Part shown: positions 10,691-22,702 of the stretch, piece after piece
How the letters are laid out: the number at the start of each line of letters is the position of its first letter
How positions within the stretch are numbered: the first letter of the stretch is position 1
Source: Luscinia megarhynchos
Taxonomy: Eukaryota > Chordata > Aves > Passeriformes > Turdidae
Reading direction: 5' to 3'
Assembly: GCA_034336665.1 (NCBI GenBank)
Contig: JAPFBE010000033.1
Location: 3,038,001-3,102,000, forward strand
Length of the DNA stretch: 64,000 nucleotides
Notes under the pieces: generated by a model
The model's database searches: none
Seen by the model: the letters and a program-made list of their open reading frames with translations, nothing else
What the model was told of the DNA's origin: nothing
Position numbers and translations under genes: made by a program

Positions 10691-11119
10691 AGTTTTATAT
10701 TTCATATTTTTCAGATTCTATACTGCATTAGTATACAACTCCGAACTTCATATAGAGTGTTAGCACATTCTCTTCACAGATTAGTTAGACAAAACAATCC
10801 TTTTCCAGCTTGAGAACCAAGGTCACCATTGCAGGTTCAGGACCCAAAAAGTATAAACAACAGCGAACTGGGGGGAGCAACTGGCAGAATGTGACTTCAT
10901 TACCTGAAGCTGTAATTGGACAATTAACCTCAATGTGTGAATGGATCAAAACTTATAAAAGTGTGAAAAATGGTTACCCATCGTCCATCTTGGGTGTAGT
11001 CATGGTAAGGCTCTTGTACTGCCCAAAGTGTATCCTTTGAAGGCCTTTTTAATAAATACCTACTTTATTCCGTTAACTCTGTCTAGCCTCTATTCTAGGT
11101 AGCCTCTCAAGGCATCACT
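10691..11119 (+). mobile_element. LTR, plus-sense, edges approximate
   Basis: A TATA box (TATAAA, 10954-10959) precedes AATAAA at 11051-11056, followed by a short CT-rich U5 ending AAGGCATCA. This matches a typical compact LTR promoter/polyadenylation layout. The start is not defined and no duplication was found. Confidence 0.5.
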
Positions 11120-11248
11120 TTTACAGCTATAAAAGACCACTATGATTTTCATTAAATCAGAAATCTCTTATACACTCTGAGTGCATGGAGAGTTCTCCTA
11201 GATGTCAAGATGGTGGCATTGAGATACTTCCCTGGGGATTGAGAGGAA

Positions 11249-11963
11249 TGTCCTGGTTTGAAGGACAGGTGTCTGCCAATAAAGGCAGAAGTTTTCCTTT
11301 GAAGTAGAGACCTTAATTCCATTCCCCTAAGTATTATAAACGTTTGAATTCAAGACTTTGAGGCAGAGATAAGGGGGTAGGAACAACAGCTTTTTTATGA
11401 ATATATCTAACCGTACAAGCAGAAACAACATCAGTTGTTAAAATTACCAACAACACAGAACAGATAACTTGGTCCCAGTCCTTTCTTTAGCTGTGGGCAC
11501 ACTCTCTTTGCCCTCAGTCCCAGTGCTCCAGGCGAAACTAAGACCGACAGCCGCAGAGAAGCGGCGGGAGCGGAGGCGGGAGGGGGTGGCAGGGGCCACG
11601 TCGGTCTCTGGTGGGAGCGGCTGGAGAGGGCAGCTCCTCGCTCACCGTTGTGTCCAGGTGATTAGCTGTGTCCGCAGAGGCAGGAGGCTGTAGCGGGGCA
11701 GATGCAGGGCAGGTGATTGCAGAGCGTCTGGCTCTCCTGCATTTTGCCGCAAGGCTGCAGACGGGGCGTCCTCCTCCGAGCTCGCCGGAGCCAGGAGTTC
11801 CCCCTCTGGAAGCACGAGAACCCCTCCAGAAGCCGCTCCTACCTACCCCTTTTGTCCAGAGTCGTCAAAGGTCCTGGATGTAACCCAGCCAGCTCCATTG
11901 GCATGATAATGGGAAAAATTCTTTAAATTGACACAGTAATAGAAAAACACTCAACCCCCAACA
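11249..11963 (-). mobile_element. Solo LTR, family 1
   Basis: It reads TGTCCTGGTTTG..CAACCCCCAACA on the plus strand, 715 bases. Flanks AGGAA (11244-11248) and AAGAA (11964-11968) differ at one position, consistent with an aged 5-bp duplication. It is closely similar to the provirus LTRs at 18714 and 24777. Confidence 0.88.
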
Positions 11964-12534
11964 AAGAATTAGGAGATTCTCTGCACACCATTATCATTTG
12001 TTGGTAAGTGACATTGACTCCTAACCTACACTATTTCTTCGCTAGCTGTAGCATAGGTACCTTTCTTATCGTGCACTATATTTTATGTACTAGTAGTTCT
12101 TTTATGTTATCCTGTGTAGTAAGTAAATCTGTTTAAAGTCCTATGTCTGTTTTCGTTTGCCTGTTCAAATAAATAACTCATATTGTAATAGGTCTGATTC
12201 GTCATCATTAGGAACTTGTGAGTGAGAGTGGGTTTTGTGTTACTGGCCGCCTCAATAAAGCTGCTGTCTACTGTCAGAAACCTGTCAAAGGCACGGACTT
12301 TTCTAAGCTCTCCCTTGTCCCCTTTGTACCATGCAAGTTGATGAAGACGATGTGACAGGTCTGAGGGAGAAGAATACATTCACAGAGGGATCAATTTTAG
12401 CACCTTCAGGGTGGAGACTACAGCCCAAGGGCTATCAGCTGCCAGACTTGCACAGACCCTCACACCAAAGGGTGGGGGCAGGAGAGGTTTTGAGTGTGTG
12501 GAGAAAAAGCCTCTGGTCCAAGGCAGTTGATATT
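11964..12534. other. No gene recognised
   Basis: Mixed-composition DNA with plus-strand AATAAA motifs near 12166 and 12253 that could be polyadenylation signals of an eroded LTR or 3' UTR. Short ORFs here have no recognisable domain. Confidence 0.35.
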
Positions 12535-13122
12535 TGTCCTGGTTTAGGATAAATTAGGGGAAGAATCTCCAAAAAGAGCCCCCTAAGGAACAAACTCCCC
12601 AAACTCCTCCCCCTCCCACTACCGGGTTCGGGAAGAATTTCCTCAGAGGAAAAGTGGAAAAAACTTGTTTATTTAGCAAACACACAGAAAAACACTCCCC
12701 AACACAAGAAAAAACAGCCACGGGTGATGCAGAAAAGTTCACCCGTCCGAGTGGATGTACAGCCTCGGAACGTCTCCGGTGCTGGGGAGGGCAGAAACGC
12801 GTATTTCTTGTCACAAACAGGCGTCCGGGGTTTGTTGAGGTTCAGGTGGTATTCCTAGCTAATAAGGGAAGGAAAAAATAAAGCGAAGGAGCCTAAGCAA
12901 GAAAAAGGGGGGGGGCAGAAGGGGCAGCCAAGCAAGCAGAAGCAGCTACCCAGCAGCAGCCAAGCAAAAAAAGGCGGGGGCAGCAGCAGCCCCTAGCTAG
13001 CAGGCGAGTGGCAGCAGCACGCCGATGGGGGAGGGGCGCTGTCCAGCTAGACAAAACAAACCCTCCAGGTATGAACAGCATACGATTGGGGATACAATGC
13101 ACTGCATCGTCACCCCAGGACA
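12535..13122 (-). mobile_element. 3' LTR of ERVL-like copy 1, family 2, with polypurine tract
   Basis: On the minus strand it starts TGTCCTGGGGTGA (13122) and ends CCAGGACA (12535). It is preceded by a purine-rich tract GGAGATAAGGGGTGGAA at about 13123-13139, at the place a polypurine tract primes plus-strand DNA. The pol stop lies 150 bases away. No duplication flanks it, as expected for one end of a longer, truncated provirus. It is the reverse-complement relative of the solo LTR at 3798. Confidence 0.85.
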
Positions 13123-13274
13123 TTCCACCCCTTATCTCCATATCCTGAACAGGATCAAAAACCTCATTAAAAAAAAAACCAACTTTGATTTAACTTATTC
13201 AGTCCTTTAACGCTTACACATTTCCTTTCATTTTACTCACTCAGTCCTTCAACACTTACATACTTCCTTCTGTC

Positions 13275-13793
13275 TCACCCCACAATCAGATCTCCCTGTG
13301 GTACACATCGCGCTGTTCCATCTTTCTGCATTATCCACCACATACATCCTGGTCCTTGATCAAAGACAATCCCACGAATGGGTTTGCCTGTACTTGAGGC
13401 AGGATTAACCCATACTGCCTTCCCTAACAAACCTCTAACATGGGCCATGGGGAATTTATCTCTCTCCACTATATTAAGGGAGTCTGACTGGGCAGGACCT
13501 GCTCGGTTGGTGGAACCTCGGGTATTAACTAGCCAGGTAGCCTTTGCTAGATGTGGTTCCCAGTTTTTGAAAGACCCCCCACCCAATGCATTCAAAGTGG
13601 TTTTCAGTAATCCATTGTACCTTTCCACTTTGCCTGGAGCTGGTGCATGGTAAGGAATGTGGTACATCCACTCAATGCCATGTTCCCTAGCCCAAGTGTT
13701 AATGAGGTTGTTTTTGAAATGAGTCCCATTGTCTGACTCAATTCTCTAAGGGGTACCATGCCTCCAAAGGACTTGCTTTTCAAGGCCCAGGAT
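13275..13793 (-). pseudogene. pol: Integrase C-terminal part, ERVL-like copy 1
   Basis: Sense runs leftward. ESDN carries the second catalytic Asp, and GKVER in the 130-codon block at 13275-13667 carries the catalytic Glu. The rest is the C-terminal DNA-binding region, rich in Trp and Gly, ending at the natural pol stop. A TAG replaces a Glu codon just before ESDN. The gene is split from its N-terminal part by the nested insertion at 13794-15477. Confidence 0.85.
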
Positions 13794-15477
13794 TGTAGCT
13801 GTTTTTAAAGTTGGAGGCTTTCCAACTTCGGGTTCTGCAGCCCTGAGTCCAGATATTTCTGAACTCCAGCTGTTAAACCCACAGCTACTCACTAGCGAAG
13901 TATTGAAAGGCTGAGACCGTGTAGCACAGATTCCGAAGATAACTTTATTGTCTCCGAAGGGAAGATGCTAACAACGGTCTAATTACATCAGATAACGAAG
14001 AGTTAATATAGGTTTCCAAAGGATTGAATTTTCCACCAATAAGAACTACAACTTACAAACTAACCAATTATCTTAAAATTCTAAGTAAGAAAAGAACCCA
14101 TAAATTTGTGATTTTAAGAGCCAATAAAAATCCTAAGAGATAACAGAGTTTTCGATAAGGGAGAGGGAGTCTTGTTTCAAGGCATTTAGTATTATGGGAT
14201 GGAATTCCAGGGGTATGCTTTGGGGGAATGTCACGGTGTGACTTGGGTTTGCCAACCTTAATATATTTAATTTCTTTTTGAGACAGGACCCAGGAGCAGA
14301 GACAAGGCAGGCTCAAAACTTAAAAAGGTACAAGAAGAAATTTATTAATAATACAAAAAAAAAAGAATTAGAATTCAGGATAAAATTCCTAGATTGTTCC
14401 CTCCTCCCCTTCATTCCACATTTCTTACCAACCAACATACAGAGAGAACACTTCAGTCAGCTATACACTTAAATAATCAGTTCAGTTTACTTCAGAGAGA
14501 AAAGTCCCTTTTCTGGTTATGGCTTAGGGGGTGTTTTCACCTTCACAGTCTGCGTCCTCCCGAAAACCACAGCACTATGAATTTTTCCTCCCATTTACAC
14601 AGTCCTTCCAGAGCCGTGTTATGGGTTACGTTACACACTTGGGGTATCACTTTTAAAAGCAGGCTGCCTAAAAACAAAATTCTCTTCATCTGCTTCTCTA
14701 TCAAATATCTCTGTTCATATTCCAGTTCCAGAACAGAGAGAGCTCAATTTCCCCGAGGCAAAAAGTCTTCTACTCAAGCATGCAAACCTCCCCAAGTATA
14801 TTTCACAGTTTAAAGGAACTTTAGTGAAGTCACAATCCCCACAGCCCACAAAAAAGGTTTTCAGCTACTTGAATCTTTTCAATCTCTTCCCACCAGGAAC
14901 TTTGTCTTCATCCCGCTGACTTCTGTAGTCTCCATGCTTCATTTCTTCTCATTCAGGGGAACTCAGGAGGTCCAGGATTCCATCCAGGCACAAAGAAGTT
15001 ACAATTGTATCCAGATTGCAAAGAAACAAACTTGAGCAGCTGGAGTTCTTTCTCTTCCACATGGAAAGGCGAGCCGAGCCCAGCCGGCAGGGCTGGGGCC
15101 ATGCGGAGCCCGGGGGCCCCCAAGCCAGGGGCTCCCCGCAGAGTCGGTGCCGGGCCGGGCCGGACCTCAGACCGAGCCCAGAGCCGGGCAGGAGCCGCCC
15201 CTGGCCAGGGCCGCCCACCTTTCCGGAGGCCGGGAACCGAAAGAGGCAATCAACTTGATGCAACTGTTATTTGTGAAAGCGAAATAACTTTTCCATTGGT
15301 TTCCCGAGCTGTCCATCACCAAATCAGCTCTCTGATTGGTGCCAGCAGCTCACAGGGGAAGCTCCCAGAGACGGGAGAGTGCCACCCACTCCCCAGCCTC
15401 ATGGAGCCATTCCTGAGGTGAAACCACCCCTCCCCCACACCATGCGAAACCAACACAGGGAAGTATCATTTTCTACA
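13794..15477 (-). mobile_element. LTR, family 6, inserted in integrase; itself split by another LTR
   Basis: The plus strand reads TGTAGCTG..TTTTCTACA, flanked by CAGGAT (13788-13793) and CGGGAT (15478-15483), a 6-bp duplication with one mismatch. The intact integrase of copy 2 has GAGGAT once at this place. The LTR itself is about 455 bases (13794-14228 plus 15463-15477). The rest is the second insertion at 14229. A relative with a perfect 6-bp duplication is at 58015. Confidence 0.92.
14229..15457 (-). mobile_element. 1.2-kb solo LTR, family 7, nested inside the family 6 LTR
   Basis: The plus strand reads TGTCACGG..CCAACACA with perfect GGGAA duplications (14224-14228 and 15458-15462). A minus-strand AATAAA sits near 14345, about 110 bases from the sense 3' end. 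A strongly GC-rich block occupies 15060-15240. A relative with the same order of parts is the LTR at 31967-33246. Confidence 0.9.
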
Positions 15478-16623
15478 CGGGATGGTGTTGCGGGCTGTTG
15501 TATGAGACACCGGATAGGTTTCCAACCATCCGGTGGTGGCTTCCACCATGGTCAGCACGTAGCGCTTGCCTTGGCGGGTCTGAGGCAGTGTGATGTAGTC
15601 AATCTGCCAGGCCTCTCCATACTTGTACTTGGACCATCGCCCCCCATACCAGAGGGGCTTCACCCGCTTGGCCTGCTTGATGGCAGCGCACGTGTCACAG
15701 TCATGGATAACCTGAGAGATGCTGTCCATGGTTAAATCCACCCCTCGGTCTCGTGCCCACTTATAGGGGGCATCTCTGAGCTGGTGACCTGAGGCATCAT
15801 GAGCCCATCGTGCTAGGAACAACTCTCCCTTGTGCTCCCAAACAAGGTCTTTCTTTGACACCCCTATCTTTGCAGCCTGATCTACCTGCTGTTTATTTTG
15901 CTGCTCTTCATTGGCTCTACTTCTGGGGACATGGGCGTCTACATGGCGAGCTTTCACAGGTAATTTCTCTAGATGAGTAGCGATGTCCTTCCACTCTTCA
16001 GCAGCCCAAATTGATTTTCCGCTAAGCTGCCAGTTTGCCTCTTTCCATCTCTTCAACCATCCCCACAGAACATTGGCTACCATCCAGGAATGAGTGTACA
16101 AATAGACCTTTGGCCATTTCTCTATGCCTGCGATGTCTAGGTCCAGTTGAATGGCTTTAAGTTCAGCAAATTGACTTGATCCGCCCTCTCCTTCAGTGGC
16201 CTCTGTGACCAGTCGTGTGGGTCTCCATACAGCTGCTTTCCACCTCCGATTCATCCCTACAATGCGACAGGAACCGTCGGTGAATAGAGTGTAACGTGTT
16301 TCCTCTGCTGGCAGCTGGTTGTAGGGCGAAGCTTCTTCAGCCCAGCTCACTGGTTCTTGTTCCTCATCTGTGACACCAAAACTTTCTCCTTCTGGCCAGT
16401 TCGTAATTATTTCCAAAATCCCAGGGCGATTTAGTTTTCCAATCTGGGCCCGCTGAGTGATGAGGGCAATCCACTTGCTCCATGTGGCACTGGTGGCATG
16501 GTGGGTTGAGGGAACCTTTCCAGTGAACATCCATCCCAGCACTGGTAGTCGGGGTGCCAGGAGGAGTTGTGCTTCCGTACCAATCACCTCTGAAGCGGTT
16601 TGGACTCCCTCGTAGGCGGCCAA
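15478..16623 (-). pseudogene. pol: RNase H and N-terminal integrase, ERVL-like copy 1
   Basis: A 385-codon open block on the minus strand. RNase H motifs appear in order: LFTDGSC, then AELKAIQLDLD, then LYTHSW, where relatives have LYTDSW, so one catalytic Asp is now His. The integrase zinc-binding domain follows (H-X4-H ... C-D-T-C), then WQIDYI with the first catalytic Asp. It stops where the family 6 LTR was inserted. It lines up block by block with copy 2. Confidence 0.88.
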
Positions 16624-17669
16624 GATTTCCTTCTAAGTTGGGGTATAGTTGCCTTCAGACCCTCTGTAAGTTCTGCTCCAGAATCTCAGGGGTTGGCCTT
16701 GCATCTCACCAGGCATCTTCTGCCACAGGCTCCAAGACAAACCATAGCTGCCGGCTGAAGAGTAAAGTACATTCTTCACATCTGGTCCCGTCCTGACTGG
16801 GCCCAGTGCTACTGCATGGGCGATCTCCTGCTTAATCCGGGCAAAGCCTTGCTGTTGTTCAGGACCCCAGTGGAAATAATTCTTCTTGCGATTGACCTGG
16901 TAGAGAGGACTCGCAATCTGGCTGTACTCAGGGATGTGCATTCTCCAAAAGCCTATGGCACCTAGGAAAGCTTGTGTTTCCTTCTTGTTAGTAGGTGGGG
17001 ACATAGCTGTAATTTTGTTAATGACATCAGTAGGAATCTGGCGCCGTCCATCTTGCCACTTCACTCCCAGGAACTGGATCTCCCGAGCAGGTCCCTTAAC
17101 TTTACTCCTCTTGATGGCGAATCCAGCTTCCAGGAGGATTTGGATAATTTTCTCTCCTTTCTCAAACACTTCTGCTGCTGTGTTCCCCTATTCGATGATG
17201 TCATCAATATATTGTAAATGTTCCGGAGCCTCACCCTTTCCATTGCAGCCTGGACCAGTCCATGGCAGATGGTAGGACTGTGCTTCCACCCCTGGGGCAG
17301 TCGGTTCCAGGTATACTGCACACCCCTCCGTGTAAAGGCAAACTGAGGCCAACACTCTGCTGACAAAGGAATGGAGAAAAATGCATTGGCAATGTCAATG
17401 GTGGCATACCACCTTGCTGCCTTGGACTCCAACTCATACTGCAGCTCCAGCAGGTCCGACACGGCAGCGCTCAGAGTTGGAGTCACTTCATTCAATGCAC
17501 AATAGTCCACTGTCAATCTCCATTCTCCATCAGATTTTCGCCCAGGCCAGATAGCGCTGTTGAAGGGTGAGTGGGTTTTGCTGACCACCCCTTGGCTCTC
17601 CAGCTCATGGATCATCTTGTGAATGGGGATCACAGCATCTCGAGTTGTCCTATATTGCTGGCGATGCAC
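16624..17669 (-). pseudogene. pol: Reverse transcriptase, ERVL-like copy 1
   Basis: Two overlapping frames (17669-17061 and 17169-16633) carry the RT. LTVDY and the ATIDIANAFFSIPL motif with the first catalytic Asp are clear, then RLPQGWKHSPT. A one-base frameshift near 17225-17235 falls exactly at the YIDD active-site region, with a TAG just after it. The thumb/connection part (FLGAIGFWRMHIPEYSQI) is readable in the second frame. It cannot encode active enzyme. Confidence 0.85.
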
Positions 17670-18280
17670 TGTTGAAGTGGAGATTGGTACCCGTTGCTCT
17701 TCTCCTTTCAGAAGTCATACTGTAATTGGATTCTCAGACAGTCCAGGCAAGGTGTTCAATTGCCGGATGTGCTCTGCCATCATAGCTGCTATCCCAAATG
17801 CCCACCTGAGTCCTTTTGGGTCCTTAAAATTCCCGCTTCAAAGGTAATCTATGCCCAAAGTGCGTGGGGCCTCTGGGCCAGTCGCAATAAGGTGTCTTTT
17901 CCATTCCTTTCCAGTCAAACTCACTTCAGCTTCCATCAGGGTGAAATCCTGCCATCCACCTGTCACACCAGCAATAGAAACAGATTCTGCCCCCACGTAT
18001 CTTGATGAGACTATTGTACATTGTGCACCTGTGTCAACTAAAGCTTTATACTTCTGTGGTTTCGATGTGCCAGGCCACCGAATCCACACATTCCAAAAGA
18101 CACGATTCTCCCTCGCCTCACCCTGGCTAGACGCAGGGCCCCTCTAAGCCTGATTATCCTTCTTTACTGGGGCATACGTTTTAGAGGTTCCTTCAAGAGG
18201 GTCAGACATGTCATTACCACTATCATATTTGGCACTTTGGCTACGGGCAACAGAAGTGGCTCTCCTTTTGGTGGAACTTC
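17670..18280 (-). pseudogene. pro: Protease and gag tail, ERVL-like copy 1
   Basis: The minus strand has ALVDTGAQCTIV, with the aspartic-protease Asp-Thr-Gly codons at 18035-18027, followed 50-odd residues later by LGIDYL, the usual second hydrophobic motif. The sequence to the right matches the C-terminal gag codons of copy 2. It ends abruptly at about 18280, where homology switches to a family 8 element. The 5' LTR and most of gag are therefore missing. Confidence 0.8.
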
Positions 18281-18708
18281 CATCCTTCACTGTGCAGACC
18301 AGCTCAGCTGTGAGGCCCCTTCACCCTCGGAAAAGCCACATCCACGCAAAGGGCAGCAGGGGGGGGTGTCATGGCTGATCAAAGGGCTCTCCAAAGGGAT
18401 CCCCAGACCCTGAACCAGAGCCCTGCAACATGATGCAACAGAGCCACATTGTTGCAAAGGACATTATCAAACTTTCCCACCCCAGTGGAGGCACATGGGC
18501 ATTCCAACCTGGCCCAAACATATATTAATCCACAAGATTCTATACTTTTCAGAGTGGGGCAGTGGGGGACCCTCACCACCAAGAAGACTGGATGGAGGGG
18601 AAAAACGAGATGTCATTGGGACCCTCGGAAAAATGATAATGTTTCTACCTCACCAGTCGCTCTCTCCCTGTCCCTCCACCCACCTTTCTTTTCCTTTTCT
18701 TTCTCTTT
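18281..18708 (+). mobile_element. Family 8 ERV 3' end: internal tail, polypurine tract, LTR
   Basis: 18281-18350 matches (reverse complement) the region beside the LTR at 31603-31700. A G-run ending at 18366 serves as a polypurine tract before TGTCATGG at 18367. The LTR continues to a CT-rich stretch (18665-18713), where copy 2 was inserted. Its true 3' end is not identified. Confidence 0.65.
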
Positions 18709-18713
18709 CTCTC

Positions 18714-19421
18714 TGTCCTGGTTTGAAGGACAGGTGTCTGCCAATAAACGCAGAAGTTTTCCTTTGAAGTAGAGACCTTAATCCACTCCCCCCCCAAGTA
18801 TTATAAATGTTTGAATCCAAGACTCTGAGGCAGAGATTAGGGGGTAGGAATAACAGCTTTTTTACTAATATATCTAACCTTACAAACAGAAACAACAGCA
18901 GTTGTTCAAACTGCCAACAACACAGAAGAGATAACTCGGTCCCAGTCCTTTCTTTAGCTGTGGGCACATTCTCTTTGCAGTCAGTCCCAGTGCTCCAGAC
19001 AGAACAAAGCCCGACGGCTGCAGAGAGGCGGGAGCGCAGGTGGGAAGCACAGCAGTGACCACGCCAATCTCGGGTGGGAACAAGCAGAGAGGGCACCTCC
19101 TCGCTCACCGTTGTGTCGGGGTGATCAGCTGTGTCCTCAGAGGCAGGAGGCTGCAGCGGGGCAGATGCAGGGCATGTGATCGCAGAGCGTCTGGCTCTCC
19201 TGCCTTCAGCCGCGTGGCTGCAGACGGGCGTCCTCCTCCGAGCTCCCCGGAAACATGAGTCCCTCCGGAAACACGAGAGCCCGTCCGCCAGCCCAGCTCC
19301 CACCTACACCTTTTGTTCAGAGTCGTCAAAGGTCCTGGGTGTGACCCGGTCAGCTCCATTGACATAATGTGAAAAATTCTTTAAATTGACACAGTAATAG
19401 AAAAACACTCAACCCCCAACA
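18714..19421 (-). mobile_element. 3' LTR of copy 2, family 1
   Basis: It reads TGTCCTGGTTTG..CCCCCAACA on the plus strand, 708 bases. Its first 150 bases differ from the 5' LTR at about three positions. It carries the GC-rich core near 19010-19260 and a TTTAAATTGACACAGTAATAG block near the sense start. Confidence 0.93.
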
Positions 19422-19521
19422 TTATCCACCCTGAATTTTTCCCATGCCAACATGCTACAGCAAATTAAAACTTTTAAATCATATACATACATGCAGTTAC
19501 AGGCCCAGTATCATAGACAGT

Positions 19522-20600
19522 TCACCCTAGAACAAGGTCTCCTTGGGATATGCATTGGGTCTCTCCATCCTTTTGCATCACCCACTAAGTGCAACCTGGT
19601 CCTTGAGCGAAAACCACCCCACGAACAGGATTATCTTTGCTGGAGGCAGAGTTCACCCAAACAGTTTTTCCTAACATGCCTCTCAGGTGTACCACTGGCA
19701 CCTTATCTCCATCTGGTGTTCCCAAGGGCTCAGATTGGGCAGGGCCTGTTCAGTTAGCGGAACCTCGGGTATTCACTAACCATGTGGCCTTTGGTAGATT
19801 GATCTCCCAGTTCTTGAAAGTCCCCCCACCAAGTGCCTTTAAGGTGGTTTTAAGCAGACCATTGCACCGTTCGACTTGCCCAGTCGCTGGTGCATAATAG
19901 GGAATATGGTACACCCACTCAATGCCGTGTTCTCTAGCCCAAGTGCTTACAAGGCTATTTTTGAAATGAGTCCTGTTGTCTGACTCAATTCTCTCAGGGG
20001 TGCCATGCCTCCAAAGGACTTGATTTCCAGGCCGAGGATGGTGTTCCGAGCAGTGGCATGAGGCATGGTGTAGGTCTCCAACCATCCGGTGGTGGCTTCC
20101 ACCATGGTCAGCATGTAGCGCTTGCCCTGGCGGGTCTGAGGCAGTGTGATGTAGTCAATCTGCCAGGCCTCTCCATACTTGTACTTGGAGCATCGCCCCC
20201 CATACCAGATAGGCTTCACCCGCTTGGCCTGCTTGATGGCAGCGCACGTGTCACAGTCATGGATAACCTGAGAGATGCTGTCCATGGTTAGATCCACCCC
20301 TCGGTCTCGTGCCCACTTATAGTTGGCATCTCTGACCTGATGACCTCAGGCATCGTGGCCCCATCGAGCCATGAACAATTCTCCATTGTGCTCCCAATCT
20401 ATATCTATCTTTGAGACCTCTGTCTGTGCAACCTAATTTACCTGCACGTTATGCCGGTGTTCTTCATTAGCCCGACTCTTTGGAACATGGGCATCCACAT
20501 GACGGACTTTCACGGGTAGCTTCTCTACCTGAGTGGCAATGTCTTTCCACTCATCAGCAGCCCAGATTGGTTTTCCTCTACGTTGCCAGTCAGTCTTCTT
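19522..20600 (-). pseudogene. pol: Integrase, copy 2
   Basis: Sense leftward: the HHCC zinc-binding region with C-D-T-C, WQIDYI (first catalytic Asp), the second Asp region, then GQVERCNG (catalytic Glu), then a C-terminal region ending at TGA (19524-19522). A one-base loss near 20000 shifts the frame through the second Asp. Stops occur near 20600, 20440, 20335 and 19757. The C-terminus aligns with copies 1 and 5. Confidence 0.88.
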
Positions 20601-22343
20601 CTACCTCTCCAGCCACCCCCACAGAGCATTGGCTACCATCCAGGAATCAGTGTAAAGGTAGAGCTTTGGCCATTTCTCTCTCTCAGCAATGTCCAAGGCC
20701 AGCTGAACAGCTTTGAGCTCAGCAAGCTGACTTGATCCACCTTCTCCTTCGGTAGCTTGTGCAACCTGTTGTGTGGGGCTCCATATGGCTGCTTTCCACT
20801 TCCGGTTCATCCCCACGATGCGACAGGAACCGTCTGTGTAAAGGGCGTAGCATTTTTCATCTCCTGGCAATTGGTTGTATGGTGGGGCTTCTTCACCCCG
20901 GGCCACTTGCTTCTGCTCCTCTTCATCAGCAAGACCAAAATCTTCACCTTCTGGCCAATTTGTAATTATCTCCACAATCCCAGGGCGATTTGGGTTGCCA
21001 ATACGGGCACACTGCGTGATGAGGGCAATCCACTTGCTCCATGTGGCGTTGGTGGCGTGGTCGGTAGAGGGAACCTTTCCTTTGAACATCCACCCCAGCA
21101 TTGGCAGTCGGGGTGCCAGAAGAAGTTGTGCTTCTGTGCCAATCACATCTGAGGCAGCTTGAACTCCTTCATAGGCAGCCAGGATTTCCTTCTCTGTGGG
21201 AGTGTAATTGGCTTCAGACCCTTTGTAACTCCTGCTCCAGAATCCCAGGGGTCGGCCTCTGGTCTCACCAGGCACCTTCTGCCAAAGCCTCCAGGACAGA
21301 CCATGATTCCCGGCTGCAGAGTAAAGCACATTCTTTACCTGTGCTCCCGTCCTGACTGGGCCAAGGGCTACTGCATGAGCAATCTCCTGTTTCATCTGGG
21401 CGAAGGCTTGCTGTTGTTCAGGGCCCCAGTGGAAATCGTTCTTCTTGCGGGTGACCAGGTAGAGAGGGCTCACAATCTGGCTGTACTCAGGGATGTGCAT
21501 TCTCCAAAAGCCTATGGCACCTAGGAAAGCTTGTGTTTCCTTCTTGCTTGTTGGTGGAGACATTGCAGTGATCTTATTGATGACCTCAGTGGGGACCTGG
21601 CGCCATCCATCTTGCCACTTCACTCCCAGGAACTGGATCTCTCGGGCAGGTCCTTTGACTTTGCTCTTTTTCATGGCAAAGCTGGCTCCCAGCAGAATCT
21701 GGATTATCTTCTCTCCCTTCTCAAATACCTCCATTGCCATGTTCCCCCACACAATGATGTCATCGATGTAATGCAGATGTTCTGGAGCCTCACCCTTTTC
21801 CAGTTCAGCCTGGATCAGTCCATGGCAGATGGTGGGGCTGTGTTTCCACCCCTGGGGCAGTCGGTTCCAGGTGTACTGCACGCCCCTCCAGGTGAAAGCA
21901 AACTGAGGCCTGCACTCTGCTGCCAGAGGAATGGAGAAAAATGCATTGGCAATGTCAATGGTGGCAAACCACCTTGCTGCCTTGGACTCCAGCTTGTACT
22001 GTATTTCCAGCATGTTCGGCAAGGCAGCGCTCAGCCGTCGAGTCACTTAATTCAAGGCACGATAGTCCACAGTCAATCTCCATTTTCCATCAGATTTGCG
22101 CACAAGCCAGATGGGACTGTTGAAGGGTGAGTGGGCTTTGCTCACCACCCCTTGGCTCTCCAGCTCATGGATCATCTTGTGGATGGGGATCACAGCATGT
22201 CGATTTGTCCAGTACTGCCGGCGGTGCACTGTCATGGTGGCAATTGGCACCTGTTGCTCTGTCACTTTCAGGAGTCCCACTGCAGATGGGTTTTCTGATA
22301 GTCCAGGCAAGGTGTTCAACTGCTTAATGCTCTCTGCCGCCAC
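20601..22343 (-). pseudogene. pol: Reverse transcriptase and RNase H, copy 2
   Basis: A 481-codon open frame (22046-20601) follows a 98-codon block (22343-22047) after a single TAA where relatives have Glu. The ATIDIANAFF motif and an intact YIDD (21770-21759) give the RT catalytic triad. RNase H motifs are YTDGSC, AELKAVQLALD and LYTDSW. The frame stops at a TAG just after the RNase H Trp-Gly-Trp segment. It is the best preserved pol block in the window. Confidence 0.92.
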
Positions 22344-22640
22344 AGCAGCTATTCCAAAACCCTACCTGAACCCCTTTGGGTCTTCGTAGTAGCCGTTCCT
22401 GAGGAAGTCTATGCCTAGAATGGGTGGTGCCCCTGGGCCAGTTACAATAGGATGTTTCTGCCACCCCTTCCCTGTCCGGCTAATCTCAGCTATCAGCAAA
22501 GTGAATTCCTGTGATCCCCTGTCACCCCAACAATGGAAACAGGTACCTTCCCCACATGATCTCATGGTATCAGGGTGCATTGTGAACCAGTATCAACTAG
22601 CACTTTATGTTTCTGTGGCTTTGATGTGCCAGGCCATCGC
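22344..22640 (-). pseudogene. pro: Aspartic protease, copy 2
   Basis: VLVDTGSQCTLIP places the active-site Asp-Thr-Gly at 22594-22586. A TGA follows within a few codons. The remaining frame (22580-22362) keeps the flap/C-terminal part with LGIDFLRNGY. Protease cuts Gag and Pol during maturation in relatives. The stop separates its active site from the rest. Confidence 0.82.
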
Positions 22641-22702
22641 ACCCACACTATCCAGTAGATCCTGCCATCCCATGCCTATCCCTGGCTAGAGGCAGGGCCC
22701 CT

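Noticed and set aside
14949..15421. Pro/Arg/Gly-rich ORFs of 98-138 codons on both strands
   Set aside because: They lie in the GC-rich core of a family 7 LTR bounded by a perfect GGGAA duplication. Low-stop composition explains them.
18650..19303. A 217-codon minus-strand ORF, with similar ones at 25044-25367, 7273-7722 and 53012-53497
   Set aside because: The same frame recurs only because these are copies of the family 1 LTR GC-rich core. No domain or start context supports a protein.
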